Source: Parvularia atlantis (taxonomy: Eukaryota; Opisthokonta; Rotosphaerida). From it: a DNA stretch of 32,609 nt. The stretch lies in the NCBI GenBank assembly GCA_943704415.1, contig CALSCO010001917.1:1-32609 (forward strand), given 5' to 3'. A program made the translations under genes and the position numbers. The notes under the pieces are model-generated. The model had not been told where the DNA came from. It saw only the letters and a list, made by a program, of their open reading frames with translations, and did not search any database. Shown piece after piece: positions 10,477-20,831 of the stretch (its first letter is position 1; each line of letters opens with the position of its first letter).

Positions 10477-13400
10477 TCAGTCGGCCGAGTGCTGGCCGAG
10501 GAGGATCTGCGCGCAGCTGTCGCACACGCGCTCGGGCACGGCCGACGACGGCAGGGCCATGCGCTGGCTCGAGCATGCGTCGCAGAACACGCGCCCGCAG
10601 TGCCGGCAGTGGTGCCGCCGCACGAGCAGGCTGAACGCCGTGTCGCACTGGAAGCAGTTGGTCGCCTCGCGGTCGTCGATCCACGACGTGCGCTTGAGGC
10701 TGCGCTTAAAGTCGGCCAACGAGTCCACCCGCAGCTGCGCACACGGTCAGCACAGCGCCCTCAGCGCGCATCCCGTCGACGGGGCACCTTGCTCTTGCCG
10801 AGCTCGCTCGCCAGGTCAAGGATCGTCTGGTCGCGCTGCGCAGTGAGGCGGCGGTCAGCACCCGACTGGGCCGCAAAGGGCCAGGCCGCACCTCTGCAAT
10901 CTCGGCCTTGAGCACGTCCATGTGCTTTGCCGTCTGCGCCGCCTGCTGCCGCATCGCCGCGAGCTCGACCACCTGCGACCGTACCAGCTCGATCTGCGCG
11001 TGCGCCTCCGCGAGGCCCGCCCTTGCCGCGTCGCGCTCGGCCGTGACCGACGCCAGCTGCGTGCGCCCGCGCGAGTCAGTCGTGCGACCTGCAGCGTGAA
11101 GACTGACGGACGCGCCTGCTGGTTCAGCGCGCCCACAGAGCCCGACAGCGCCTGCAGCTCTGCGTCGCGCTCGCGCAGCAGTCTGTCGAGCCGCGCCTGC
11201 TCACCGCGCATCGCCGCCGCCTGCACAGTCCGCACGTCCCAGTCAGTGCTCGCACAGCACCGACACGCAAGCACACCTGATCGGTCGACGCGGCCAACTG
11301 CGCTTCGAGCCGCGCGACCGCCTGCTCGAGCTGCTTCTTCTCCTCGAGGACAATCTTGCGCGCGATCTTGACCTTTGTGAGGTCCTCGACGGCCTACGAG
11401 CGCGCATCAAGTGTATTCACAAGAGCGAGCGCAGGTGCCGACCTTGTCTTTGGCCGCCTGCACGTCCTCGAGCCGTGCGAGCGAGTCCTTGACCTGCTGC
11501 GCAAGGGTCGCTTTCTGTGCGCCCCAGTCGCGTGAGCGTGCGCATCGCAGAGCAGCAAGCGGCGCGCCTCTCGGTTGTGCTCGCAGCGCTCGTCATCCTG
11601 TGCAAGCGCCGCTTCCTTCTGCTTGAGCAGCAGCAGCGACTCGCGCGACTCGGCCTCGCTGCGCACACGCGCAAGCGGCATCAGCCAGCCACCGTCCAGC
11701 GCCCGCGTACGCACGCTCGCAGTATGCGCTCCTGGTCGAGCAGAGCCTCGAGCTGCCGCCGCGCCGCCATCTCGCTGTGCTGCAGCGCACCGAGCTCCTG
11801 CCTGCTCTGCTGCACCTGGTGCCGCTCGTTCTCGGCGTCCTCCTTGGCCACCTGTCGGCGCACATGAGCGGCCTCGGCGACGCACGCTCCGCACACACGC
11901 TAAGCTGATGCGCAAATGTCGCCTTGACGCGCGTGAGCTCAAGCTCCGTGCGCAGCCGCCTGTCCTCCTGTGCGCAGGCGTCAGTAGGCTTGCGGCCGTA
12001 GATGCGTTGCACGAGGCGCACCGACGCCGTCGCGCGCTCGGTCACCTCGGCCAGCTGCTTGCGAAGGTCGTTCATCGCGCTGACGGCCTCGGCGGCGGCG
12101 GCGGCCTTGGCAGCGAGCTTGGACTGGCGCGCGTGTACGCTCCGTCAGCCCCGCACGCACACATGCTGCGGGCGCGTGCCTGCAGGTCGCGCTGCAGCTC
12201 CTCCAGGTACGTGTTCTGGCTGAGCACAGATGTGAGTCGCCGCGACAGCTCGCTCGTGTTGGTGTCGATGCTGGGTGTGGGCGTGTCGGCGCTGCGCTCG
12301 GACGTGCTGCTCGACATGTCGGGAGGCGGCGCGGCCCGGTCGGGGCTCGAAGGCGGCATGGGAAGCTCCTTGTCGCTCGCAGCGGCTGCGCTGCTGGCGG
12401 CGTCATACTTGCTGCCCAGGAGCAGTGTCAGAAGCGCCTCACGCGACGCCGTCGGGTCGTCGGAATGCTTGGCCGCGAAGCCCTCAAACAGCGGCCAGTC
12501 GTCGTCGTCCATCGGCGCGGGCGGAGCGAGCGTGTCGCCACTGCGCCGAGATCGTCAGCAGCAGCTGCAGCGTTGCACGCCTGCGCCGCACTTGGCTCCA
12601 GCCGGCTTGATGTAGAAGCTGAAGTTGAGCGTCGAGATGCCGACGAAGAGGCCGAGCAGGACGGTCGCGTGCTCGCTCGCGCAGAACGCGTACGGCTCGT
12701 ACCACTGCCTGGGCGCAGCGGGTCGGATGAGCGTCACGGCCGCAGCGGTGCACGGGTGCGCACTTGATCAGCTCGGCGTCCTCGACGATCACCTTGAGGT
12801 CGTCCGCGACGTGCTGTGACCGGACACGCACGTCAGAATACACGGGGCACAGGTGGGGCGCGCGCACCTTGCCCATGAGCGCCATCTGGATCCACGCGAC
12901 GCAGCGCTCGCCGGGCCGCAGGTCGGTCATCTCATGCACGCTCGTGATGGTCGAGACGGCCTGCCGTGTGCGCACGTGAGCGTAAGCGGCCGGCGGCGGC
13001 AGCAGGATCGGCCCGCTGCTCACCTGCGGTGCGAGCCGGCCCGCGACTTCCTGCACCATGTCAAAGTACAGGCGGCGCACGCCCCACAGGTTGCGGCGGT
13101 CTGCGGCGGCCGTGCTGCGTCAGCCGTCGAGCAGGCGGGGCGGGCGGGCGCGCGGCGTAACGGCGCAGGCCGTGACGCAGGCAGCGGTCGAGCACGATGA
13201 CGACGGCCGCGGCCTCCGGCACCTCCTCGCCCAGCGGCACGCCCTCGCGGTGCAGGCTCGCCTTGAACAGCAGCTTGAGCGCGGCGCCGGCGGCCGTGAG
13301 CAGGTTGGCCCGCACGCGCCGCTGCTCCTCCACGAAGCGACGCAGCAGCGCGGCCTGGCGCGGCGGGAGGCTCGACGGCGTGCTGTCGGGCCGGTAGCCT

Positions 13401-13636
13401 GCTCCGCGTGTGCGCGCGCGCGTGTGCGGGAGCGGATGCACAGCGCTCAGGCCGATGCGCGCGGCCGATCGCGATGCGCACGCACCCGGCGACGACATCA
13501 GCAGCAGCTCGCTCGGCCTGGCCTTGAGCACGGGGCGCAGCTCGCGCACCTGGTCCCAGCTGAGCGCGCCCGAGGGCATCGCGCCGGCGTGCGCAGGCGA
13601 CGCGGGGGCAGGATGTGACGTCGCAGGCGGGGGCAT
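10477..13636 (-). CDS. RUN domain, coiled-coil and FYVE zinc-finger protein (RUFY-like)
   Basis: Probable endosomal effector. Seventeen exons chain to about 752 residues. After a Pro/Ala-rich N terminus, a RUN domain spans roughly 80-240: [24 protein letters not shown], then [16 protein letters not shown], which parallels the RUFY motif GRGRAWLRLALMQKK. It ends at [19 protein letters not shown] low-complexity Ser/Pro/Asp linker follows, then about 330 residues of heptad-like coiled coil. The C-terminal FYVE finger (about 685-750) has all the marks: [13 protein letters not shown], eight cysteine/histidine ligands and ERVCDSC, predicting PI3P binding. Introns 12124-12179, 11515-11567 and 11057-11115 start GC. 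In animals RUN-FYVE proteins act with Rab/Arf-like GTPases on endosomes; I infer an analogous role. The join after GLR near 13150 uses an atypical GTTACG donor and is less sure. Confidence 0.85.
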
Positions 13637-13744
13637 CGCGGGTGGAGGCGGAAAGGAGAAGCAACTGGTTACGCAGCTCTCCCCTCTCCTCTTCACTCCG
13701 TGCCGCACGACCCGGACACGGCCTTTTCCCCTCCAATGTCCACT

Positions 13745-15128
13745 TCACGCCAGACCCGCAGTCTGCATCGTCTTGAGCATGGTGACGCCGAGCTTGGCCG
13801 GCGAGTCGGACACGACGACGCCCGCGTCTGCGCGTGGACGCGCGGTCAATGCGCAGCGCGTATGCAGCCGCGCGCGTGCCTTGCAGCGCCTTGATCTTGT
13901 CCTCGGCGCCGCCCTTGCCGCCGGCGATGATCGCGCCCGCGTGGCCCATGCGGCGGCCGGGCGGCGCGGTCCGGCCGGCGATGAACGAGACGATGGGCTT
14001 GGGCTTGGCCTGCGACCGCGTGAGAACAGGCGTGTCATCGCGCGGCCGACGTGCCTTGGAGAAGTTGTGCTGCTTGAGGTACGCCGCGGCCTCCTCCTCG
14101 GCCGAGCCGCCAATCTCGCCGATCATGATGATGCCTTGCGCGCCGCGGTGTCAGAAGCGTGCGTAACGCGCAGCGGCGGATAGAGCGCGCACCCTGCGTG
14201 TCCTTGTCATCCAGGAACAGCTTGATGCAGTCAATGAAGTTGGTGCCGTTGAACGGGTCGCCGCCGATGCCGACGCAGAGCGTCTGGCCGAGGCCCACGG
14301 CGGTCGTCTGAGCGACGGCCTCGTACGTGAGCGTTCCCGAGCGCGAAACGATGCCTGTGCCACGTGTGTGAGTGCGCAGCGGATAGTGCGAGCGGGGGCG
14401 GTAGAGCGGACCGATCTTGCCGGGCTTGTGGATGTGGCCGGGCATAATGCCGATCTTGCACTGGCCGGGGCGGATGATGCCGGGGCAGTTGGGGCCGACC
14501 AACCGCGTCTTGCTCTGCTGCACGAGCGCGGTCTTGACCTGCGCGCGCCGCGCGGGGCGGGGGCGGGGCGTCAGCGTGGGCCATGCAGGGACCGAGCGCA
14601 GAGCGGCGACGCACCCGGACCATGTCCTGCTGCGGGATGCCCTCGGTGATGCACACGACGAGTGGGACCTCGGCCTCGATCGACTCCATGATGGCCGCGG
14701 CCGCGCCCGGCGGCGGCACGTAGATCACGCTGGCCGAGGCGCCCGTCTGGCGCACGGCGTCGCGCACGGACGCGAACACGGGCAGGCCGAGGTGCGTCGT
14801 GCCCTGCTTGCCGGGGGAGACGCCGCCAACCATCTTGGTGCCGTAGTCGACGGCCTGCTGGCTGTGGAACGTGCCCTGGGCCGCGGCGGCGGCGCGTGTG
14901 AGCGCGGGGCTTGGACGGCGCCGGAAGCACGCGCGGCGCACCTGCTTGCCCGTGAAGCCCTGGCAGATCACCTTGGTGTGGCTGCCGATGTTGAGGTTGC
15001 CGATCGTCTTCTCGTAGGCACCGGCGGCGGCCGTGGCGAACGAGCGGGCTACGCGTGCGGCGGCGAGCGGTGAGAGGCGGCAGCGGCAGCGGCGAGCGGA
15101 TCGACAGCGCACCGCGCAAGGCGAGCAT
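13745..15128 (-). CDS. LSC1: Succinyl-CoA ligase alpha subunit, mitochondrial
   Basis: TCA-cycle enzyme alpha chain that pairs with Lsc2 to convert succinyl-CoA to succinate with NTP formation. Eight exons give about 321 residues, normal for the family. The presequence [20 protein letters not shown] is made by joining a 16-nt first exon to exon 2. Next come the CoA-binding Rossmann fold ([33 protein letters not shown]), [44 protein letters not shown] and the phosphohistidine loop [15 protein letters not shown]. Two introns start with GC (14010-14054 and 13828-13879). In both, the protein is conserved across the join, so GC donors are required. The start codon is head-to-head with uS9m, 37 bp away. 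Confidence 0.96.
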
Positions 15129-15165
15129 GGCTGCCGAGTCTTCCAGAACACTCTCGACGCACGCC
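15129..15165. promoter_or_regulatory. 37-bp bidirectional start region between LSC1 and uS9m
   Basis: Only 37 bp separate the LSC1 start codon (minus, 15128) from the chosen uS9m start (plus, 15166). An earlier in-frame plus-strand ATG at 15127 overlaps the LSC1 ATG on the opposite strand, through a CATG palindrome. Promoter elements of each gene must therefore lie partly inside the other's transcribed region. Both products are mitochondrial matrix proteins, so co-regulation is plausible; this is inference. Confidence 0.6.
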
Positions 15166-16494
15166 ATGGCGGCGGTCTTGTGGCGCGCGGCGCGCGTCGT
15201 GCGCCGCTCGTCGCCCTCGGCGGCGGCTGCTGCTGCCGCGGGCACGACGGCGAGGGGGCGCGCGGTGCCCGCGGTGCTGCGTGCGGCGACGGCGGCAGCA
15301 GACCGGGACCACGGCGTGGGCGCGACGGCCTGGACGGTGCGCTGAACGCCGTTCTTTCCGACAAAGAGGCGCGCGCTCACTGGGCCCGACCATGCACAGC
15401 GCGCGTACCACGTCCGGCTCCGCCCCGTCGGCCCCGAGGCGGCCGAGGCACTCGAGGCGGACAAGCACGCGTCGGAGGAGGAGCTGGACGCGACCGAGCG
15501 CGGGATGCTGCGCGGGCCGTTCCCGCGGCGGCTCTTCTACCGGCTGCACGGCCGGTGCGCGTGGGGACACAGGACGAGGGCGCGTCGCCCGCTGACGCTC
15601 GCGCAGCCCGCGCTCGCCCGCGTACTACACCAGTACGCCGCGCTCGTTCGACGCCGCGTGGGAGCTCAACCTCAAGCTGCTCCGGCTGCGGCGCGAGCTA
15701 CGGCGGCGCAAGATGGCCGGCACGTACGTCCCGCCGCCGCTGCTGGTGCGTGGCCGCGGGCGCGCACTGGCTCGACTGCTGACCAGCGCACTGGGATGCA
15801 GGACACGCCCGAGGCGCGCGTCGTCGGTGAGGCGGCAGAGGCGGCGACGGCGGCAGAGGCGGCGACGGCGGCAGACGACGAGAAGAAGGAGGACGAGGCG
15901 GAGGAGGACGATGCCAAGCCCGACGAGCTCCAGCTGATGCTGTGGCGTGACCTGCGTGCGTGCTCGTGCAGCAAGTTGCTGTGACGTGACACGTGCGTGC
16001 GGTCGCAGCGCTTGAGCCACTCGACAACCTCCTGCGGGCCGCGGGCATACTCGTCAAGCTGGTGCGCGTGTCTGCCGCGCCGAGCCGCGCCTGACACTGG
16101 GCCGCCCGCAGCTGCTCAAGCGGCACGTGCCGGATGAGCTGTGGAAGGCGTCGACACTGACGCGGCTGTATGCTGAGCTCACGCTTGTTCACCAGTCGGT
16201 GCGCGGCCGCTAGCCAAGGCTTGCCCTGTTGTGCTCACTGAGTGCGTGCGCGCAGCTGACCGACGAGCTCGAGAGCGCGGAAAAGGTCAACGAGGCCAAC
16301 ATTAAGGCGATCATCGACGTGTGGAACCGCGCGTTGGACGCGCTGCTGTGGGTGTGTGCGTCCGGCTCGTGCGCTGGTGGCGCTCACGCGCGGTCGGCGA
16401 TTGGCGCGTGCAGCAAATGGTGCAGCTGGACGAGGACGTCCTGGCGACGCAGCGTGAGATGTTTGGCAAGCACGGGTACGAGGACTACGAGGAT

Positions 16495-16527
<33 letters not shown>

Positions 16528-19019
16528 AACGGGGATGAGGAGCAGGTTGACGGCGAGGCCGAGGGCGCAGAACCGAAGGGCGAGCAGACGGGTGGGGCCG
16601 ACGCCGAGGAGGGCGACAGCGCGGGCAAAGCCGACGTGGCTGGCCAGCAGCCAGCAGCGGCCAGTAGCGACGGCAACAGCAAGCAAGAGGAGCCGATGTG
16701 GTACAGCGACGACGTGCGCAGCGGGAAGCGGGACGACGACGACCTCGACCCTTTGACGGCACTGTCTGACGAGGCGGCTGAGCATATGCGCCGTCGACAT
16801 CTGCGCGAGGTCGACAAGTACCTGATGCGACTCAGAATGCTTCCTTACATCGTAAGTGACCTCGACGACGACGACGACGACGATGAGGACACCAGCGGCG
16901 AGAACGGCGAGAACATCGACAACGTCGACGACGGCGAGAACAGCGACAACGGCGAGAGCACGCCGCAGATGCCCAAGGCTAAGTTCCTGTTCCTGAGGCC
17001 GCGCGCCCCGATCGACCCCGAGCGCAAGGCGCTCCTCCAGACCAAGGTCGACGAGCTCAAGCGGGTGCGCGGCGCCGCGCCCTGGGCCGGTCGCGGTGCT
17101 GACTGCGCAACGACAGGTGCTGAGCCTGGAGCCGCGTGAGGTGGCCGACGAAGAGTTTGACGTGCAGCTCAACGCGATCTTGAAGGGTGCGCGTCGTGCG
17201 GCTATGTAGCGGTGTGCTGACCCGGGCCCCAACAGACGAAGGGAGCGACGCGCACGCGGCCGTGCTCAACAGCAGCGACGACCCACAGCAGCTGATGCAT
17301 GCCGAGGTGCAGTACGCGCTGAGCGTGGCCACCGAGGCCCTGCGCCGCACGGACGACTTTGAGGTGCAGTCGCTGCTGGACCAAAGCATGAGCCGGCTCG
17401 AGCTGGCCTTCCAGGCGGTTGCGTGTCGCTGCGGGCTGCACGCCGTGCGAGCTGACGGTTGCGCGCCAGGTCAAGGGCGCGTACGACGCGCTCATGGAGG
17501 ATGGGGCGACGATGGTGCCGTGGGACCAGGCGATGGTGCGCGTTTGTTTTTGAGCTGCGCGTGTTGTTTAGGCGTGCGCGCAGGCCAAACTCGGCGAGTT
17601 TGTCGGCGAATACGGGGACGCGCTGGCAGAGCTGGAGAAGCGGCTGAAGCTGGTGCATTGGGACGACGGCGGTGCGTGCAGTTGCGCGTGTCTGCCATGC
17701 GCTGCTTACTCGTGACGGCTAGAAAACCCGTTTGCGGAGGAGTTGGCGTCGCTGATGGCGGCGGAGAAGAGCGCGGCGCTGAACCGAGGCGATCTGGGTG
17801 TGTTTGTGCCGCCGTTCCTGCGGCCGAGCCCGTCGAGCGCTCGTGACATCGACTTCAAGGACGAGGCGGCGAGGAGAAGGCTGGCGCGGACGTACCTGAC
17901 GCTCTCTGACCGCGAGTCGGCGCAACAAGGTACGCTCCCTGCGTGCAGCGCGAGCGTGCGCACGTGTGCACGTACTCACCGCCCGCGTTCACAGAGGCGC
18001 GTGCAGCGCGGGCCGAGCGCCTGCGGGAAGTGCGGGAGCGCGAGCGGGAGCGCATCAAACAGATCCAGGCCAACCCGCCGCAGTGGGGCACGCGCGGCAC
18101 GTTCTCGCTCATCGCACGCGGCAAGATCGGCAAGCGAGAGTACCGGCGCATGGTGGCGACGTGCGTGGCGCTCTTGCGCAAACCGGGCACTGCTGAGTGA
18201 TCTGGCGCGGCAGGCTCAACAAGATCATCCTCGAGCCGCTGTGGCGGGAGGTGTGGCGAGCTGTGCTGGCGGAAGCGGGCGGCGGGGGCGGCTGACGGTC
18301 TGGGTGGCGCAGTACTATGAGGACCAGATTGAGGCGTACATGAAGGAGAGCAGCCGCAACCCGCAGATTCGCAAGGCACGCACGGTGGACGAGCATGGAC
18401 GCGCGTACGGCACGGGCAAGCGCAAGTCGGCGATCGCGCGCGTGTGGGTCGCTCCCGGTGCGCGCAAGCGACCGAGCGCATGGCGTTCACCTGCTCACCC
18501 CGGGTTGCATAGGCTCGGGCAACGTCACGATCAACGGCCAGCTGCTGAGCGACTACTTTGTGCGGCTGCGCGACCGCGGGGCCGTCGTCGAACCGCTGGG
18601 CGAGACGAGTGCGTGTGCGCTGCCGTCTGCACGGGCTGGCGCTGACAGTGCCCTCGCGCGCGCACTCAGGCTTGGCTGGCAAACTCAACGTGTGGGCGAC
18701 CGTAAAGGGCGGTGGCACGACGGGTGCGTGGGCACGCGAGCGTGCTGGGGGGGGGGGGCGCAGGGCTGACACAGACGCGACGCGGGCACAGGCCAGGCCG
18801 AGGCCGTGCGGTACGGCATTGCCCAGGCACTCGTGGTCTTTGACAAGCGGCTGAAGCGCCGGCTCAAAGTCGGTGCGTGCCGGGTTGCGTGGTCGCTCTG
18901 CTGTGCTCACCCCGTGCGCGTGCACAGCCGGCTTGCTGCGGCGCGATATCCGTCGCGTCGAGCGCAAGAAGCCCGGGCAGAAGAAGGCGCGCAAGAAGTT
19001 CACGTGGGTTAAGCGCTGA
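15166..19019 (+). CDS. MRPS9: Mitochondrial small-subunit ribosomal protein uS9m with a very large internal insertion
   Basis: Twenty exons chain with every phase matching: 15166-15336, 15400-15554, 15607-15745, 15802-15955, 16009-16061, 16112-16198, 16256-16351, 16414-17064, 17117-17186, 17236-17417, 17470-17535, 17584-17671, 17723-17929, 17995-18160, 18214-18250, 18313-18457, 18513-18608, 18670-18723, 18792-18872 and 18928-19019. That is 2,790 nt, or 929 residues, against about 280 in yeast. Residues 1-60 resemble a presequence. [20 protein letters not shown] (about 110-145) matches the fungal uS9m N domain (FYSANP... LERLLRKY). [40 protein letters not shown] and the tail [17 protein letters not shown] match the S9 domain. 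Between about 155 and 735 lies an acidic, helical insert with Asp/Glu runs. The exon 10 donor may be GT (17418) or GC three bases earlier; I used the former. The insert has no recognised homology. Confidence 0.85.
16480..16530 (+). repeat. GAGGAC-type coding repeat (acidic Glu-Asp tract)
   Basis: Inside uS9m exon 8, hexamers of GAGGAC type encode an alternating Glu-Asp run after GKHGYEDY. A second acidic run, of Asp, lies near 16862-16885. Both lie in the extra domain of uS9m and are low complexity, so their length probably varies between strains. Confidence 0.85.
18747..18758. repeat. 12-nt poly-G in a uS9m intron
   Basis: Twelve G in a row lie in the intron between exons 18 and 19 of uS9m (18724-18791), upstream of its GCTGACAC branch-like element. 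Confidence 0.85.
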
Positions 19020-19113
19020 GCGAGTCGCGCGGCGTGTGTTGCTGTGCGTCGCGCGCGGCATGGGAGTTTACGGCAAAAGAGCGCTGCAGGAGGGCGTTGT
19101 GCGACCACGGCTC

Positions 19114-19215
19114 GTGCGACACGGCATGGGCGTTCACGCGAGTCATGCGCCGAGGCTGGGCGGCGTGCGATACGGCATGGGCGTTCACGCGAGTCATGCG
19201 CCGAGGCTGGGCGGC
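19114..19215. repeat. Tandem pair of a 51-bp unit between uS9m and PHO85
   Basis: Units 19114-19164 and 19165-19215 are identical except for one base (GACACGG versus GATACGG), and a third copy starts for 5 bases at 19216. The array sits in the 277-bp gap between the convergent stops of uS9m (19019) and PHO85 (19297). The near identity points to a recent duplication. The rest of the gap holds no gene I can support. Confidence 0.92.
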
Positions 19216-19296
19216 GTGCGTACACGCACGTCCTCAAAAAGGGGATGGAAAGCGGAGACGGTGGCATGGGGGACATGAGCAGAAGTGGTGAGGGCA

Positions 19297-20552
19297 TCAA
19301 CGCCTGACGTCGGCGAAGAACGGGTGTGCGATGGCCTCCTTGGCCGGGATGCGCTTGGCCGGGTCGTACTGCAGGAAGCTGTCGAGCAGGTTTATCCCTG
19401 GGAAGCGTGCGCGCGCGGTTGAGCAGAGCGCGCAGGACGGCGCCGCGCGGGATGCACCGTCGGCCGACAGGGTTGGGCAAATGGCCGAGAGGGCGATCGG
19501 CGGGAAGACGGGGAAGTCGGACTTCCACTCAGGCAGCTCGACCACCTTGGGCCACGCCTCGACCGTGGGCGTCCCCCTGATCTTGAAGATCTTGTGCAGC
19601 TGGTCCTGCGCGGCGCGGGGACGGCGGCTAAGCGCACGACGTGGCGCGTGATGCGCGACGCGCGGCGTACCTCGTTGTTTTTGCCCGGGAAGAGCGCGCG
19701 GCCGGTGAGCATCTCGGCAAAGATGCACCCGATCGACCACATGTCGATCGAGGTCGAGTAGTTGCGCGAGCCCAACAAAACGTCTGGCCCGCGGTACCAC
19801 AGCGTCACGACCTCGTTGGAGAAGGTGTAGACGGGGATCCCGAACGCTCTTGCGAGGCCGAAGTCGGCCAGCTTGAGCTCGCCGCGGTTGTTGATAAGCA
19901 CTGCGCGCATCGGTGAGGATGGGGCGGCGGGCCGGCGCGCGGGGTCATACGCACGGTTTTGCGGCTTGAGGTCGCGGTGGAGCACGCGCTGGCTGTGGCA
20001 GAACTGGATCCCCTGCAGCAGTTGGTACTGGCGCGTCGGTCGTCGTGAGCGTGAGCGTGCGCGAGAGGCAGCACAGCAGCACGCGCGCGCCGCGCACCAG
20101 GAACGACTTGACCTGCGCCATGGGCAGTGAGCCATGGCACGAGTCCATGTACTTCTTCAGGTCCTGGTCCATGTACTCGAACACGAGCACGAGCTTGTGG
20201 TCGGTGTGGATCACGTCGTACAGCCTGCGTGCGCGCTCACGGCGTGAGCGGCGTGGCCGACGAGCGAGCGCGCCCGGGCGGCGCACCGGACGATGTTGTC
20301 GTGCCGCAGTTCCTTCATGAGCGATATCTCGCGGATGGCGGTCGACGGCGCGCCCTCCTCGCTGCGCACGGCGCGGCGGCGGCGGGGTACGTCAGCAACC
20401 GACCGAGACCGCGTGGCGCGCAGCGGCAACACGCGCCTGTCGAGCGAGATTTCCTTGAGCGCGACCCACTCCTCGCTGTTGCGGCTCTTGCCCTTGTACA
20501 CGGTCGCGTACGTGCCCTGTCCGAGCAGCTCAAGCTTGCTGTAGCGGTCCAT
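19297..20552 (-). CDS. PHO85: Cyclin-dependent kinase Pho85 family
   Basis: Multifunctional CDK that works with Pcl cyclins in phosphate sensing, glycogen metabolism, polarity and cell-cycle control (yeast knowledge). Seven exons give about 289 residues, the bare kinase fold. Motifs in order: glycine loop [12 protein letters not shown], the VALKEI lysine, cyclin-binding helix [15 protein letters not shown], hinge [14 protein letters not shown], catalytic loop [25 protein letters not shown], then [19 protein letters not shown]. The last replaces the usual RAPD with RGPD and has Asn next to the loop serine. The end is [21 protein letters not shown]. Intron 1 (20362-20436) starts GC after GACAG; the conserved join into [11 protein letters not shown] needs that phase. 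The start gives the canonical [13 protein letters not shown]. Confidence 0.96.
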
Positions 20553-20831
20553 GGCGCGCGCTGTTGTGTGCGTCGTGTGTTGGCGGCGTTGCTGGGGGGT
20601 GGTGGTCTGGCGGCAAGTGGCGCGGCGGCACGTCAGTGCGCGAGCCGTGTGCGTGGCGGCTGAAGAGGGGTGCGTGGCACGGGGCGAGGCGCGGGCGGGA
20701 GGGCAGGCGAGCGGTGCGGCCACGGGAGACGGGGGAAGCAGAGAGACACGACACACCAGCGACGCAAGGAGGCGCGAAGAGTTGCACTTTCAATCGACAA
20801 CGGCAGCATGTAATCAGACAACGCGTTTGTC

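Noticed and set aside
18214-18300. A separate gene ending in a Gly-rich tail with stop near 18296, followed by a short uS9m gene
   Set aside because: The Gly-rich stretch is a normal 62-nt intron (GTGTGG, CTGAC, GCGCAG). Splicing it out yields [20 protein letters not shown], which lines up with the yeast Mrps9 segment before its S9 domain, and the whole 20-exon sum is divisible by three.
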